Shown one piece after another: positions 42,993-52,356 of a stretch of 64,000 nucleotides of DNA. The translations under genes and the position numbers were made by a program. This DNA is from Hymenobacter taeanensis (GTDB lineage Bacteria; Bacteroidota; Bacteroidia; Cytophagales; Hymenobacteraceae). The stretch spans positions 3,379,001-3,443,000 of the forward strand of contig NZ_CP053538.1 in NCBI RefSeq assembly GCF_013137895.1, written 5' to 3'. The notes under the pieces were generated by a model. It saw only the letters and a list, made by a program, of their open reading frames with translations. It did no database searches and had not been told where the DNA came from. The stretch's first letter is position 1. Each line of letters opens with the position of its first letter.

Positions 42993-44191
42993 GTGGAGGC
43001 CACTACTGGGCGCTGGGTCCGGCGGTACAGCTCCAGCAGCGTGATGACCACCACCGACAACGCAAAGGTTAGGAACACCGAGCCAACGATAATCAGCCAG
43101 CGCACCGGCTTGCTCTTGCGGGTGGCTGGGTACGCCTTCTGCACTACATAAAGCGACGAGATACGCGCCTTAATAGACAGCTCCGCCGTTTCGTACTCGC
43201 CCTGAGCCTTCACCAGGCGGTCCTGCAGATCGGTTACGCGAGCCGTGAGCAGGTTCAGGGAGTCGATGCCGTTGATGTAGCTTTCTGCGTTGATGAGGTT
43301 GCCGCTGCTGCTGCTGGTAAGGCCGCGCAAGGCCCGGCGCAGGCTCGATGACTTGGGGCCGCCGCTACCTTGCTCGGCCAGGGCGCTTTGCGTTTCCACA
43401 ATCTCGCGGGCCAGGTAGCTTTCCGTATTGTTGGCCGTTTCCTGCTCGTTTTGCTTGATGCGCTTGAGCGCCTGGCGTAGGCCCTGCGTTCTTACGTACT
43501 GCCCCGTTTGGTTAAGCTCCCGCTCCAGACGCACAATCTCCCGCGACAAATACCGCGACTGTTGCTCTGGCCCGAAGATGCCGTAGCGGTGCCGGGCCTG
43601 CACTACCTGCTGGCGCGAGTGTTCATATTCTTTGTTCAGGAACTCGTAGCGCTGCTTGTATAGGCCTAGCACATTGCGCCGGTTCTCCAGCGTCAGCTGC
43701 TGGTTAATGGAGTCGATGACCGTCACCATAGTATTGGTGATTTGGGCCGCTAGCTTCTTATCCTGGTCCTGAAACGAAAGCTCAATAACATCACGCTCAT
43801 TGCGCACAATGTCGAGGTTGTCGCTGAACTCGCGCAGGGCATCGGTATCGGCCTTGTCGTTGCCGGGAGTGCCCACGCCGTAGTGCTGGTACAGGTTGAA
43901 GCGCTTGAGCATCAGCTCAGCTACCGGCTGTGATTCGCCCACGGTTATTACGCGGTCCAGGTCTTCGGTACGGCCACCCAGTTCCAGTTTCTGGCCCTCT
44001 ACAATGCGGTCAGGGTCAGAGTTTTGAGGGTTGGTGGGGAAGAATACTGCCTTCGATTGGTAGATGTTAGGTAACAGAAAAGCTACAAGGGTACTGAGCA
44101 CAAATGCCAGCACGAGAGCCGCCAGCACCAAGTTTTTCCAACGATTAATAATAGGCCACAGGCCAAGAAGAGAATACGGGCGCTCCGACAT
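42989..44191 (-). CDS. Wzz-type polysaccharide co-polymerase/chain-length determinant
   Basis: A 400-aa inner-membrane protein with the typical two-helix topology: TM1 at about 19-41 and TM2 near 362-385. A large periplasmic domain between them contains the Wzz region (YQSKAVFFPTNPQNSDPDR) and a long coiled-coil segment (about 185-330). There is no cytoplasmic tyrosine-kinase domain, so it belongs to the non-kinase class. It sets polysaccharide chain length together with the overlapping Wzy-like protein. It is divergent from the flippase gene, 139 bp apart. Confidence 0.87.
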   Translation of the reverse strand: MSERPYSLLGLWPIINRWKNLVLAALVLAFVLSTLVAFLLPNIYQSKAVFFPTNPQNSDPDRIVEGQKLELGGRTEDLDRVITVGESQPVAELMLKRFNLYQHYGVGTPGNDKADTDALREFSDNLDIVRNERDVIELSFQDQDKKLAAQITNTMVTVIDSINQQLTLENRRNVLGLYKQRYEFLNKEYEHSRQQVVQARHRYGIFGPEQQSRYLSREIVRLERELNQTGQYVRTQGLRQALKRIKQNEQETANNTESYLAREIVETQSALAEQGSGGPKSSSLRRALRGLTSSSSGNLINAESYINGIDSLNLLTARVTDLQDRLVKAQGEYETAELSIKARISSLYVVQKAYPATRKSKPVRWLIIVGSVFLTFALSVVVITLLELYRRTQRPVVAST

Positions 44192-44330
44192 AAGTATAGA
44201 TAGCCGCTCACCCCAAAGTGGAAAGGGGGCTGGCAGCGGCGAGCAAAGATAGAGGAAAAATGCCCTCTCCCGTGCGGATATCGGCTCTGAGGCCCGCCGG
44301 CTTTTTACGTAGTTTTGTGCCCTGGCCAGG

Positions 44331-45812
44331 TTGCCCTGTGGCGCCTGGAGCAGATTTATTCAGTTAAGCGCCGACGGCATCAAACGGTTTTTTGGAAATA
44401 TCAGTCTGGTAGTGCTGCTCAACCTGCTCATAAAGCCAGGCTGGGTGGTGCTGGAAAATATAGTGCAAGACCGCCTGGGGCACGCGGCTTTTGGCCTGTT
44501 TACGGCCCTCTCCGCCCTAACGCTGGTGCTGGCTACCGTCTCAGATCTGGGCCTGACGCACTACAGCGTGAAGCGCGTAGCCGCCGACCCTGCCTTCCTG
44601 ACCGAGTACTTCCCTACTATTCTGCCGTTACGTGGCTGGCTTAATGTGGCGGCCCTGTTTGCCATGCTGGGCGTGGGGTGGGTGATAGGTTACCGTAGCT
44701 ACCCGCTGGTGCTGCTCGGGGCCATTGGGGTAAGCCTGCTGCTGGCCCAGTACGGGCAGTTTTTGCGCGGTACCCTGCAGGCCCACCAGCACTTCAACAC
44801 CGATGCGGTGCTGTCGGTGTTTGAGAAGTTTCTGTTGCTGGGCCTGGTGCTGGTACTGCTGCCCCTGGGCCTCACGCTGGAGCGCTACGTGGGCGTGCGG
44901 GTAGTGGCAGCGGTGTTTACCACCGTTCTGCTCTATGGGCTCATGACGCGCCTGTTTGGGCGGGTGCGCTACCGCTGGCAGTGGGGGCAGGCCCGCACCG
45001 TGCTGCGCGAAACCGTGCCGTTTGCCGTTATCACGCTGCTGTATGGGGTGAATGAGCGCATTGACATGGTAATGCTGGAGCGCCTGGCCTCACCCACGGA
45101 GGCGGGCTATTACGCCGGGGCCTACCGCTGGGTTGATGCCGTGATGATGTATATCTGGACGATTCTGCCCCTCTTCTTCGCCAAGTTTGCCGGCGCCGTA
45201 AACAGCCGCCAGGAGCAGCGCGACCTGCTGTGGTTTGGGCAGCGGGTGGTAACGCTGCCCATGCTGCTGCTATGCGCCTTCGTGCTGTTTCGAGGTGAGG
45301 TGCTGTTCTGGCAGTTCAAACACAGCAGCCCGGCTGAAGTGGCCCGTATGGCGTGGTGCCTTAAAATTCTCTTCGTGAATGTGCTGGTACACTCGTTCTT
45401 CGCGCTTTACGCTTCCCTGCTCAACAGCACCCGCTTCGTAAGTACCGTGAGCCGACTGGTGGCCGTGAGCGTAGCCTTGAATATTGGTCTGAACTGGGTG
45501 TTCCTGCCGCAATTCGGCGCCATTGCCGCCGCCTGGAACACGCTGCTTTGCGCCGTGTTCGTGTCTGGCTGCTATGTGTGGCTGGTGCAACGCCACGCTG
45601 AAATAGCAGTGCCCTGGAAAATACTTGCCAAGCTGGCGGGTATATTTGGCTTGTTGTGCGCCGCGTGGTACGCCATGCAAACCTACCTGCAACTCTCGTG
45701 GTTAGTGGAGGCTATCGTGGCTGGTGCGTTATTTATGGTGCTGGTGCTGGCACTGCGCATTGTGCGGCCCGCCGAACTTAAACAGCTACGGCAGCGCAAA
45801 ACCGAAGCGTAA
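44331..45812 (+). CDS. Wzx-like oligosaccharide flippase
   Basis: A 493-aa polytopic protein of the MATE/MOP polysaccharide-transport group with about 12-14 hydrophobic segments. Sequence features are IKPGWVVLENIVQDRLGHAAFGLF near the N-terminus, ATVSDLGLTHYSVKRVA, and YGVNERIDMVMLERL in mid-protein. It would move lipid-linked sugar repeats across the inner membrane. The frame opens with a TTG at 44331. No better ATG exists before the first helix, so the exact start is uncertain. It is divergent from the Wzz/Wzy pair and upstream of fkbM, GT4, deacetylase and GT2 genes on the same strand. Confidence 0.87.
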   Translation: MPCGAWSRFIQLSADGIKRFFGNISLVVLLNLLIKPGWVVLENIVQDRLGHAAFGLFTALSALTLVLATVSDLGLTHYSVKRVAADPAFLTEYFPTILPLRGWLNVAALFAMLGVGWVIGYRSYPLVLLGAIGVSLLLAQYGQFLRGTLQAHQHFNTDAVLSVFEKFLLLGLVLVLLPLGLTLERYVGVRVVAAVFTTVLLYGLMTRLFGRVRYRWQWGQARTVLRETVPFAVITLLYGVNERIDMVMLERLASPTEAGYYAGAYRWVDAVMMYIWTILPLFFAKFAGAVNSRQEQRDLLWFGQRVVTLPMLLLCAFVLFRGEVLFWQFKHSSPAEVARMAWCLKILFVNVLVHSFFALYASLLNSTRFVSTVSRLVAVSVALNIGLNWVFLPQFGAIAAAWNTLLCAVFVSGCYVWLVQRHAEIAVPWKILAKLAGIFGLLCAAWYAMQTYLQLSWLVEAIVAGALFMVLVLALRIVRPAELKQLRQRKTEA

Positions 45813-45884
45813 AAGTCGATATTTGCCCGTCTGCACCCTGGCCTGACCAGCTTGCGGCCCCCTTTGCGTCTCTATTCTTAGTAC

Positions 45885-46793
45885 ATGAATTCCCTTTTAA
45901 AGCAGCTTGATGAAGTCGAAGCCCTTGCCAACGCTACTAAATGGCGGCGCCTGCTGCATGCCCCTGGGAAATACCTGTACGCCATAGGGTTTCGGCAGCT
46001 GGTGTACGCTCGCACCAAGAAAGGGCTGGTGAAACAAGTGAGCACTTTCTTCGGGATGCCCATGCAGGTGGTGCTGCCCGCTGGCACTGATATCTACCTG
46101 ACGGGAGGCAAGTCGCACAGCTCAGAAATTCGGCTGGCCCGTTTCCTGATCAACACCCTGCAACCCGGCGACACTTTTCTGGATGTGGGTGGCCACTTCG
46201 GGTATTTTGCGCTGCTGGCCTCACGCCTGGTGGGGTCTGCGGGGCAGGTACTGGCCTACGAGGCTTCAAGGAGCACCTATGCCGTGCTGGCTGAAAATGT
46301 GAAAGGTCAGGCCAACATTCAGGCCATCAACCAAGCCGTTTCTGACAAGCAGGAAACTATATCTTTCTATGAGTTTCCGGTGCTCTACAATGAGTTTAAC
46401 TCCATGGATGTGGCGCAGTTTGCCGATGAGAAGTGGTTTGCCGACTTCAAGCCCACGCGCATTGACATTCCGGCCACGCGCATCGACGACATCCTGAAGG
46501 CAAGCAACCACCAACCCGCCGTTATTAAAATTGACGTGGAAGGGGCGGAGCTCAAGGTAATTGCCGGGGCCGCAGAGAGCCTAGGCCATTTGCGCCCCTA
46601 TGTGGTAATGGAATACCTGGAGCCCAAACGCCATAATGCAGAGCACCAGAAGGCTGTGGCGTTGCTCCAGCAACTGGGCTACAGCGCCCACTCCCTGAAT
46701 GCGCTGGGCCAGCCCGTGCCGTGCGCTGATCTGAATGGCTTCCTGCAGGCGCATAGCTACGACTCTGATAACTTCGTCTTTATCAAGCAGTAA
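45885..46793 (+). CDS. FkbM-family methyltransferase
   Basis: A 302-aa SAM-dependent methyltransferase of the FkbM type. It has TFLDVGGHFGYFALLAS as the SAM-binding motif near residue 100, YEASRSTYAVLAENV as motif II, and KIDVEGAELKVIAGA as the third conserved block. FkbM proteins methylate hydroxyls on sugars or natural products; in this locus a polysaccharide sugar is the likely substrate (inference). The ATG at 45885 follows the flippase by 72 bp. Confidence 0.9.
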   Translation: MNSLLKQLDEVEALANATKWRRLLHAPGKYLYAIGFRQLVYARTKKGLVKQVSTFFGMPMQVVLPAGTDIYLTGGKSHSSEIRLARFLINTLQPGDTFLDVGGHFGYFALLASRLVGSAGQVLAYEASRSTYAVLAENVKGQANIQAINQAVSDKQETISFYEFPVLYNEFNSMDVAQFADEKWFADFKPTRIDIPATRIDDILKASNHQPAVIKIDVEGAELKVIAGAAESLGHLRPYVVMEYLEPKRHNAEHQKAVALLQQLGYSAHSLNALGQPVPCADLNGFLQAHSYDSDNFVFIKQ

Positions 46794-46923
46794 CCTGGGC
46801 TGTAGGCCACCCCGGCTTGCGCAAGCTACCAAGAGAGGCGGGTAAACGGGCGGGGCCGTAGCTGCGCCGTGGGAAATGACGTAGTATTCTTGTACCGGAA
46901 TCTGGTTTAGCCTTAGTCTTCAC

Positions 46924-48081
46924 TTGCCCACTTCTAGCCGTTTGGAAATAGCCGTTAATGTTCGTTTCCTGCTCCCCGGCGACAAGCTGGAAGGCATTGG
47001 GCGCTTCACCTACGAAACGCTCCGCCACCTGGTGCAGCAGCATCCGGAGCACACCTTTCATTTCCTGTTTGACAGGGCGTTTGACCCGCGCTACATTTTT
47101 GGCACAAACGTGGTGCCGCACGTGCTGAGCCCCCCGGCTAGGCACCCCGTGTTGTGGGTGGCCTGGTTTGAAGGAGCCGTGGCGCGGTGGCTGCGCCGCC
47201 ACCGCCCGGCTGTGTTCCTGAGCCCCGATGGCTATACCACGCTGCGCACCCACGTGCCGCGGGTTACCGTGCTTCATGACCTGGCCTTCGAGCATTTCTC
47301 GCAGGATGTAGACCGGCTCACGCTCCGCTACTACCAGTTTTTTACGCCCCGCTTTGCCCGGGCATCTGAGCAGCTAATTGCAGTTTCGGAGGCCACCCGC
47401 CAGGATATTGTGCGCACCTACGGCGTTGCGGCCGATAAAATCAGCGTAGTCTACAACGCCGCCGATGCTCAGTTTCAGCCGCAAACCGAGGCCGAACAGC
47501 AGGCCACCCGTGACCGGTACAGCGCCGGTAAGCCGTACTTTTTATTTGTGGGCGCCCTGCAGCCCCGCAAGAATCTGCTGAACCTGCTGCGAGCTTTTGA
47601 GCTGTTTAAGCAGCAAACTCAGGCGCCCACCAAGCTGCTGGTGGTAGGGCGCACCGCCTGGAAAGCCGGGCCCATATTTGATGTATACCGCCAGATGCAG
47701 TTTCGGCAGGATGTGCACCTGACCGGCCGCGTTACCGATGAAGAGCTGGTGCAACTGTACGCTGCCGCCCACGCCACGGCTTACGTGCCGTATTTTGAGG
47801 GTTTTGGCATTCCAATCATTGAGGCGCAGGCGTGCGGCTCACCGGTTATTACCTCCAACTGTAGTTCCATGCCCGAGGTTGCCGGCAACGCGGCTCAGCT
47901 GGTTGACCCGTTTCAGGTGGAGTCCATTGCGGCGGGGTTACGCGTGTTGTATGAGCAGGCCACTCAGCGGCAGGAGCTGGTAGCTCGTGGGTTCAGCAAT
48001 GTGCAGCGTTTTTCCTGGGAGCAGAGTGCTCAGGCGTTGTGGCAGGTGCTGGAAGCGGTGGGCAAGCGAAGCCAAGGGTAA
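46924..48081 (+). CDS. Family 4 glycosyltransferase
   Basis: A 385-aa GT-B fold glycosyltransferase. The N-terminal domain begins with LLPGDKLEGIGRFTYETLRHL. The C-terminal nucleotide-sugar domain has YFLFVGALQPRKNLLNLLRAF, VHLTGRVTDEELVQLYAAA and the E-x7-E motif FEGFGIPIIEAQACGSPVI. It resembles the mannosyltransferase-like group but the sugar is not certain. The start is a TTG at 46924; another TTG six codons later is possible and there is no early ATG. It lies in the polysaccharide locus. Confidence 0.9.
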   Translation: MPTSSRLEIAVNVRFLLPGDKLEGIGRFTYETLRHLVQQHPEHTFHFLFDRAFDPRYIFGTNVVPHVLSPPARHPVLWVAWFEGAVARWLRRHRPAVFLSPDGYTTLRTHVPRVTVLHDLAFEHFSQDVDRLTLRYYQFFTPRFARASEQLIAVSEATRQDIVRTYGVAADKISVVYNAADAQFQPQTEAEQQATRDRYSAGKPYFLFVGALQPRKNLLNLLRAFELFKQQTQAPTKLLVVGRTAWKAGPIFDVYRQMQFRQDVHLTGRVTDEELVQLYAAAHATAYVPYFEGFGIPIIEAQACGSPVITSNCSSMPEVAGNAAQLVDPFQVESIAAGLRVLYEQATQRQELVARGFSNVQRFSWEQSAQALWQVLEAVGKRSQG

Positions 48082-48218
48082 GACGCCCAGCCCGCCGGCA
48101 GCATGAGAGGAGGCTTGGGGCTGCTAAAAGCGGCGGGCTTGCGTACTTTGCGACCCGCAACCAGTGGCCTAGGCCCGTGGTCAGCACGCAACTTCAGTTA
48201 TTTAACTCCTCTGCTTCT

Positions 48219-48848
48219 GTGCGTTTGTTTCGAATGCCGGCTTTGGTGCGGCGCTTGTTTCCGGAGTGCCTCTGGCAGATGCCCGCCACCCAGCCTCCCA
48301 CGCTGTACTTGACCTTTGACGACGGACCTATTCCGGAAGAAACGCCCTTCGTGCTGGAAACCCTGGCCCAGTTCAATGCTAAAGGCACGTTTTTTTGCGT
48401 GGGCGACAACGTGCGCCGCCACCCCCACGTGGCCCGGCAGATTGTGGAGCAGGGCCACCGGCTGGCCAACCACACCTTTTACCACATAAGTGGCTGGAGT
48501 CACTCAAATGCCTCTTATCTCCAGGATGTAGCGGAGTGTCAGGCCGTATTGGATGAGCTGCAGCCTCAGGCTAAGCCGCTGCTGCGCCCGCCCTACGGTC
48601 GGATTACCAGGTCGCTGGCCCAGGCCTTAGCCCACAGCTACCAGGTAGTGATGTGGGATGTGCTGACCTACGACTACGACCGCAGCTTTGCGGCCGAGAA
48701 GTGTCTGCACCATGCCATTCAAAACACCCGGCCCGGCTCCATCACCGTTTTTCACGACAGCCTCAAGGCCAGCCGCAATATGCGCTACGTGCTGCCGCGG
48801 TATCTGGCGCATTTCGCCGAGCAGGGGTATGAGTTTGCGCTGCTTTAA
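48219..48848 (+). CDS. NodB-type polysaccharide deacetylase
   Basis: A 209-aa carbohydrate esterase family 4-like protein. It has the metal-binding motif TFDDGP (D34, D35) and H85-x3-H89 (NHTFYH), followed by LRPPYGR and a terminal ITVFHDS motif with the general acid His. It removes N- or O-acetyl groups from a cell-surface or polysaccharide substrate. The frame is open from 48039, overlapping the GT4 gene. The GTG at 48219 gives MRLFRMPALVRRLFPE, the usual family start, and removes the overlap. No signal peptide is seen, so it may act in the cytoplasm on a precursor, or the export signal is atypical. Confidence 0.85.
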   Translation: MRLFRMPALVRRLFPECLWQMPATQPPTLYLTFDDGPIPEETPFVLETLAQFNAKGTFFCVGDNVRRHPHVARQIVEQGHRLANHTFYHISGWSHSNASYLQDVAECQAVLDELQPQAKPLLRPPYGRITRSLAQALAHSYQVVMWDVLTYDYDRSFAAEKCLHHAIQNTRPGSITVFHDSLKASRNMRYVLPRYLAHFAEQGYEFALL

Positions 48849-48905
48849 TGCCGGTCGCGGGAGCAGCTGACAGATTCTGACTTCCCCGAGCGACCTTTGT
48901 GCCCG

Positions 48906-50006
48906 ATGCTGCTTTTCACGCTTTACTTTCTGGGCTGGTTTGGGCTGCTCCTGACCTCAGCGGTGCTGTTTGCCCGCCGGCGGGGGAGCCAGCCGGAGCC
49001 TTTGCCCCAGCTGCTGCCACGAGTGAGCATTCTGATTGCCGCTCGCAACGAGCAGGCCGCCATTGGCCGCTGCCTGCTGGCCATTCGGGCGCTGCAGTAC
49101 CCGCCGGAGCGGGTGGAGGTGCTACTCGGTGACGACGCTTCCACTGACGATACGGCCGCAGTAGCTCAGGCTGCTATGGCGGGCTATGCGGGCACATTTC
49201 GGGTAGTGCCCATCCGGGAGAACCTGGGTACGGCCCGGGGGAAAGCTAACGTGCTGGCCCACCTTACCCGCACGGCTTCCACGGAGTACTTCTTCATCAC
49301 CGATGCTGATATTGCCGTGCCGCCTACCTGGCTGCAGGGGTTGCTGGCTCATGCGCGAACTGGGGTAGGCATTGTTACGGGCCTGACCCTGGTGGAAGGC
49401 CCACGCCTGTTCCACCACATTCAGGGCCTCGACTGGCTGATGTCGTTGGGGCTGGTGCAGGTGGTAACGGACATGGGCCGCCCGGTAACGGCTATGGGCA
49501 ACAACATGCTCATAACCCGCGCCGCGTATGAGGCTACTGGCGGCTATGAGCAGCTGCCGTTTTCCGTCACCGAAGACTTTGAGCTGTTCAAGGCGGTGCT
49601 GCACCGGGGCTACACCTCCCGCAACCTATTTCGGGCCGAGGTATTGGCTGAGTCGCTGCCCATGTATACCTGGGCGGGGCTGCTGCACCAGCGGCGCCGC
49701 TGGATGCGGGGGGTAGAGGGGCTGCCCGGGTGGCTGAAAGGCTGCCTGCTGCTGTATGGCTCCTTTTATCTGGTGCTGCTGGGGCTGGCCTGGATAGCGG
49801 GACCAGGCGTGGCCGCGGCAGTGTGGGGCCTGAAAATGGTGCTGCAGGGTAGCCTGGCGGCACTCTGTTTCCGGCAAGTAGGCCGCCGCGCCCCGCTCCA
49901 TCTAATTCCGCTGTATGAAGCGTACAGTGTTTTCCTGACGGGAATGCTAACCGGGTTTCGGCTGTTACCCATCCGCTTCAGCTGGAAGGGGCGGCAGTAC
50001 CGGTAG
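48906..50006 (+). CDS. Family 2 glycosyltransferase, membrane-anchored
   Basis: A 366-aa GT2 with the same layout as the enzyme at 36578. It has an N-terminal helix (about 3-22), then VSILIAARNEQAAIG, LLGDDASTDDTA, FITDADIAVP, SVTEDFELFKAV and the QRRRWMRG box of processive enzymes. C-terminal membrane helices follow (about 270-345). The start is the ATG at 48906; the frame extends only three codons upstream to a TTG. It is the last gene of the polysaccharide cluster. The sugar transferred is unknown. Confidence 0.88.
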   Translation: MLLFTLYFLGWFGLLLTSAVLFARRRGSQPEPLPQLLPRVSILIAARNEQAAIGRCLLAIRALQYPPERVEVLLGDDASTDDTAAVAQAAMAGYAGTFRVVPIRENLGTARGKANVLAHLTRTASTEYFFITDADIAVPPTWLQGLLAHARTGVGIVTGLTLVEGPRLFHHIQGLDWLMSLGLVQVVTDMGRPVTAMGNNMLITRAAYEATGGYEQLPFSVTEDFELFKAVLHRGYTSRNLFRAEVLAESLPMYTWAGLLHQRRRWMRGVEGLPGWLKGCLLLYGSFYLVLLGLAWIAGPGVAAAVWGLKMVLQGSLAALCFRQVGRRAPLHLIPLYEAYSVFLTGMLTGFRLLPIRFSWKGRQYR

Positions 50007-50065
50007 GCTCTGCCCATCCCTTTTTCGCTTCAAGGCCCAACGTACTATTTACCACCTTTGCAGCC

Positions 50066-50863
50066 ATGCAACTCTCCGATTCGCACGCTCACGTTTACTC
50101 CGAGCAGTTTAAGCCCGACCAAGACGATATGCTGCGCCGCGCCTTCGACGCCGGCGTACTCACCATCTTCATGCCCAACATCGACCACACCAGCATAGAT
50201 GCTATGCTGGAAGTGGAGGCCAAATATCCCACCAACTGCTTTGCCCAAATGGGCCTGCACCCCTGCCACGTTACGCGCAACTTTGAGAAGGAGCTCTACG
50301 AGGTAGAAACCTGGCTGGGGCGCCGCCCATTTGCGGCAGTAGGGGAGTGCGGCATTGATTTGTACTGGGATAAAACCCACCTGGCCGAACAGCAGGAGGC
50401 TCTACGCATTCAGGTAGGCCTGGCCAGGAAGCACAATCTGCCCCTGGTGCTGCACACCCGCGACGCCTTCCGCGAAACCGCCGACATCATTTCTGCCACC
50501 CAGGATGGCTCCCTGCGCGGGGTGTTCCATTGTTTCTCCGGTTCAAAGGAAGAAGCCGAGGAAGTTATCAAGCTGGGGTTTAAGCTGGGCATCGGGGGCG
50601 TGGCTACGTTTAAGAATGGTGGCCTAGACAAGGTTCTGCCCGGTATTGGCCTGGAGCACCTGCTCCTCGAAACCGACTGCCCGTATCTGGCTCCCGTTCC
50701 GCACCGGGGCAAGCGCAACGAGCCCAGCTACCTGCCGCTGGTAGCGCGCCGCGTAGCTGAGCTGCTGGGCAAAGACGTGGAGGAAGTAGCGGCGGTTACT
50801 ACCCACAACACACGGGAGCTATTCGGGGAGCTGCCAACCCAGCAGGGCCCGCAGCCTGCGTAG
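50066..50863 (+). CDS. TatD-family metal-dependent hydrolase
   Basis: A 265-aa TIM-barrel hydrolase of the TatD DNase family. The first metal site is SHAHVY (H-x-H near residue 7-9), then CGIDLYWD, PLVLHTRDAFRET, FHCFSGSKEEAEE, and LLLETDCPYLAPVP with the final catalytic Asp. Family members have been reported to act as 3'-5' exonucleases and to help with DNA repair. The ATG at 50066 begins MQLSDSHAHV. The 203-bp gap behind it has no clear terminator. Confidence 0.93.
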   Translation: MQLSDSHAHVYSEQFKPDQDDMLRRAFDAGVLTIFMPNIDHTSIDAMLEVEAKYPTNCFAQMGLHPCHVTRNFEKELYEVETWLGRRPFAAVGECGIDLYWDKTHLAEQQEALRIQVGLARKHNLPLVLHTRDAFRETADIISATQDGSLRGVFHCFSGSKEEAEEVIKLGFKLGIGGVATFKNGGLDKVLPGIGLEHLLLETDCPYLAPVPHRGKRNEPSYLPLVARRVAELLGKDVEEVAAVTTHNTRELFGELPTQQGPQPA

Positions 50864-51066
50864 AGGTGAGTCCCACCCCCTGCCCTCAAAGAGAGGTATT
50901 TTACTTCGGCAAAGCCAGCTAATGAAGAAGTTGGAATGCTAGTCTGAACCCTGCTCTTGGGAGGAGGGGTGGGGGCTCCGGCTGACTTGGTCATATTTGT
51001 GTCTGGTCGCCGTTCTGTTTATACCTTCACCGCTCCTGCCAACAGTACCACCCAACCTGCCTGCCT

Positions 51067-52119
51067 TTGTTTACCCCTGCTGATACTTCCCCTGAAAAAG
51101 CCATTCTGGTAATTTATACCGGTGGCACGGCCGGAATGGCCTACAATAAATCTGGCGAGCTGGTGCCGATGAAATTTGAGCAGATCCGGAAAAAAATGCC
51201 GGAGCTGCGCCAGCTCAACATGCAGGTGGATGTCCTGAACCTGGGGCCACCCATTGATTCCTCTAACATTACCGTTGCCGATTGGCTGGCCCTGGCGGCC
51301 CTCATTCGCGACAACTACGCCCGCTACGATGGGTTTGTGGTGCTGCACGGCACTGATACCATGGCCTACTCAGCGGCGGCCCTGAGCTTCCTGCTCGAAA
51401 ACCTGGGAAAAACCGTGGTGTTTACCGGGGCGCAGGTACCCGTAGGCCGCATCCGGACCGATGCCCGCCGCAACCTGGTAACGGCCCTGGAAATGGCCGC
51501 CGCCTGCCACCCTGCGGGCGGTGCCGTGCGGGTGCCGGAAGTGTGCGTGTTCTTTAATGAGCTGCTGATCAGGGGTAACCGGGCCAAGAAGGTAGAAAGC
51601 CAGCAGTACGATGCTTTCCGGAGCGAAAACTATCCGCCGCTGGGCCGGGCGGGTATTGAGCTGGAATTTAACGACCGGCAGATTCGGCCGCTGCCCGCCG
51701 CCCCCCTGTGCGTGCACACCCACCTTGATGATAGGGTGACCATTCTGCGCCTGTTCCCTGGCCTCACCGAGCGCATGGTACGCGCCCAGCTGGAGGTAGA
51801 TGACCTGCGCGGCGCGGTGCTGGAAACCTATGGCTCTGGTAACGCCCCCACTGCGCCGTGGTTTCTGAACTGCCTGCGCGATGCCGCCGACCGGGGCGTC
51901 TGCCTGCTCAACGTAAGCCAGTGCGAGGAGGGGCGCGTGCTGCAGGGGCGCTATGAAACCAGCGCCCACCTTAGTGGCTTGGGCATTTTGGGTGGCGACG
52001 ATATTACGGTGGAGGCGGCCATCACCAAGCTTATGTTTGTGCTGGGCCTCAACCAGGCGCCCGAGGTAACGCGGCGCCTGCTAACCCAGGATTTGCGCGG
52101 CGAAATCACGTTAATCTGA
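51067..52119 (+). CDS. ansA: Type I L-asparaginase
   Basis: It hydrolyses asparagine to aspartate plus ammonia in the cytoplasm. The 350-aa protein has both active-site threonine blocks: YTGGTAGM (near residue 17-24) and VLHGTDTMAYSAAALSFL (near 97). The VFTGAQVPV strand and a C-terminal AnsA domain (GVCLLNVSQCEEGRV) complete the fold. No signal peptide supports the cytoplasmic type I form. The start is a TTG at 51067, the only credible start ahead of the first strand. tRNA-Ser lies 69 bp downstream. Confidence 0.93.
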   Translation: MFTPADTSPEKAILVIYTGGTAGMAYNKSGELVPMKFEQIRKKMPELRQLNMQVDVLNLGPPIDSSNITVADWLALAALIRDNYARYDGFVVLHGTDTMAYSAAALSFLLENLGKTVVFTGAQVPVGRIRTDARRNLVTALEMAAACHPAGGAVRVPEVCVFFNELLIRGNRAKKVESQQYDAFRSENYPPLGRAGIELEFNDRQIRPLPAAPLCVHTHLDDRVTILRLFPGLTERMVRAQLEVDDLRGAVLETYGSGNAPTAPWFLNCLRDAADRGVCLLNVSQCEEGRVLQGRYETSAHLSGLGILGGDDITVEAAITKLMFVLGLNQAPEVTRRLLTQDLRGEITLI

Positions 52120-52188
52120 TACGATAGAGGCCTGGGGCTTGCGTATCCGGAAAATCGGGTGTTATTTTGCGCCACTTCCCCGCATCCT

Positions 52189-52276
52189 AGAGAGGTGTCC
52201 GAGTGGTCGAAGGAGCACGCCTGGAAAGTGTGTATGGCTCAAAAGGTCATCGTGGGTTCGAATCCCATCCTCTCTG
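52189..52276 (+). tRNA. tRNA-Ser (anticodon GGA)
   Basis: An 88-nt gene with a fully paired acceptor stem (AGAGAGG at 52189-52195 with CCTCTCT at 52269-52275). It has a long variable arm, as required for serine tRNA, the T-arm loop GGTTCGAATCC, and the anticodon loop CTGGAAA with GGA at 52223-52225. It decodes UCC and UCU. The discriminator is G52276 and CCA is not encoded. A strong terminator begins 5 bp later. Confidence 0.95.
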
Positions 52277-52280
52277 CAGT

Positions 52281-52315
52281 AAAGCCTGTTTGCACCTTGC
52301 AAACAGGCTTTTTTT
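52281..52315 (+). terminator. Terminator of tRNA-Ser
   Basis: A perfect 13-bp stem (52281-52293 with 52299-52311), a five-base loop and a run of T to 52315. It lies 42 bp from the stop of the convergent TPR kinase gene at 52357 and may serve both. Confidence 0.92.
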
Positions 52316-52356
52316 ATGCTTGGCGGGCGGGCTGCTGAGCTTAGGCCGGCGGCCTG

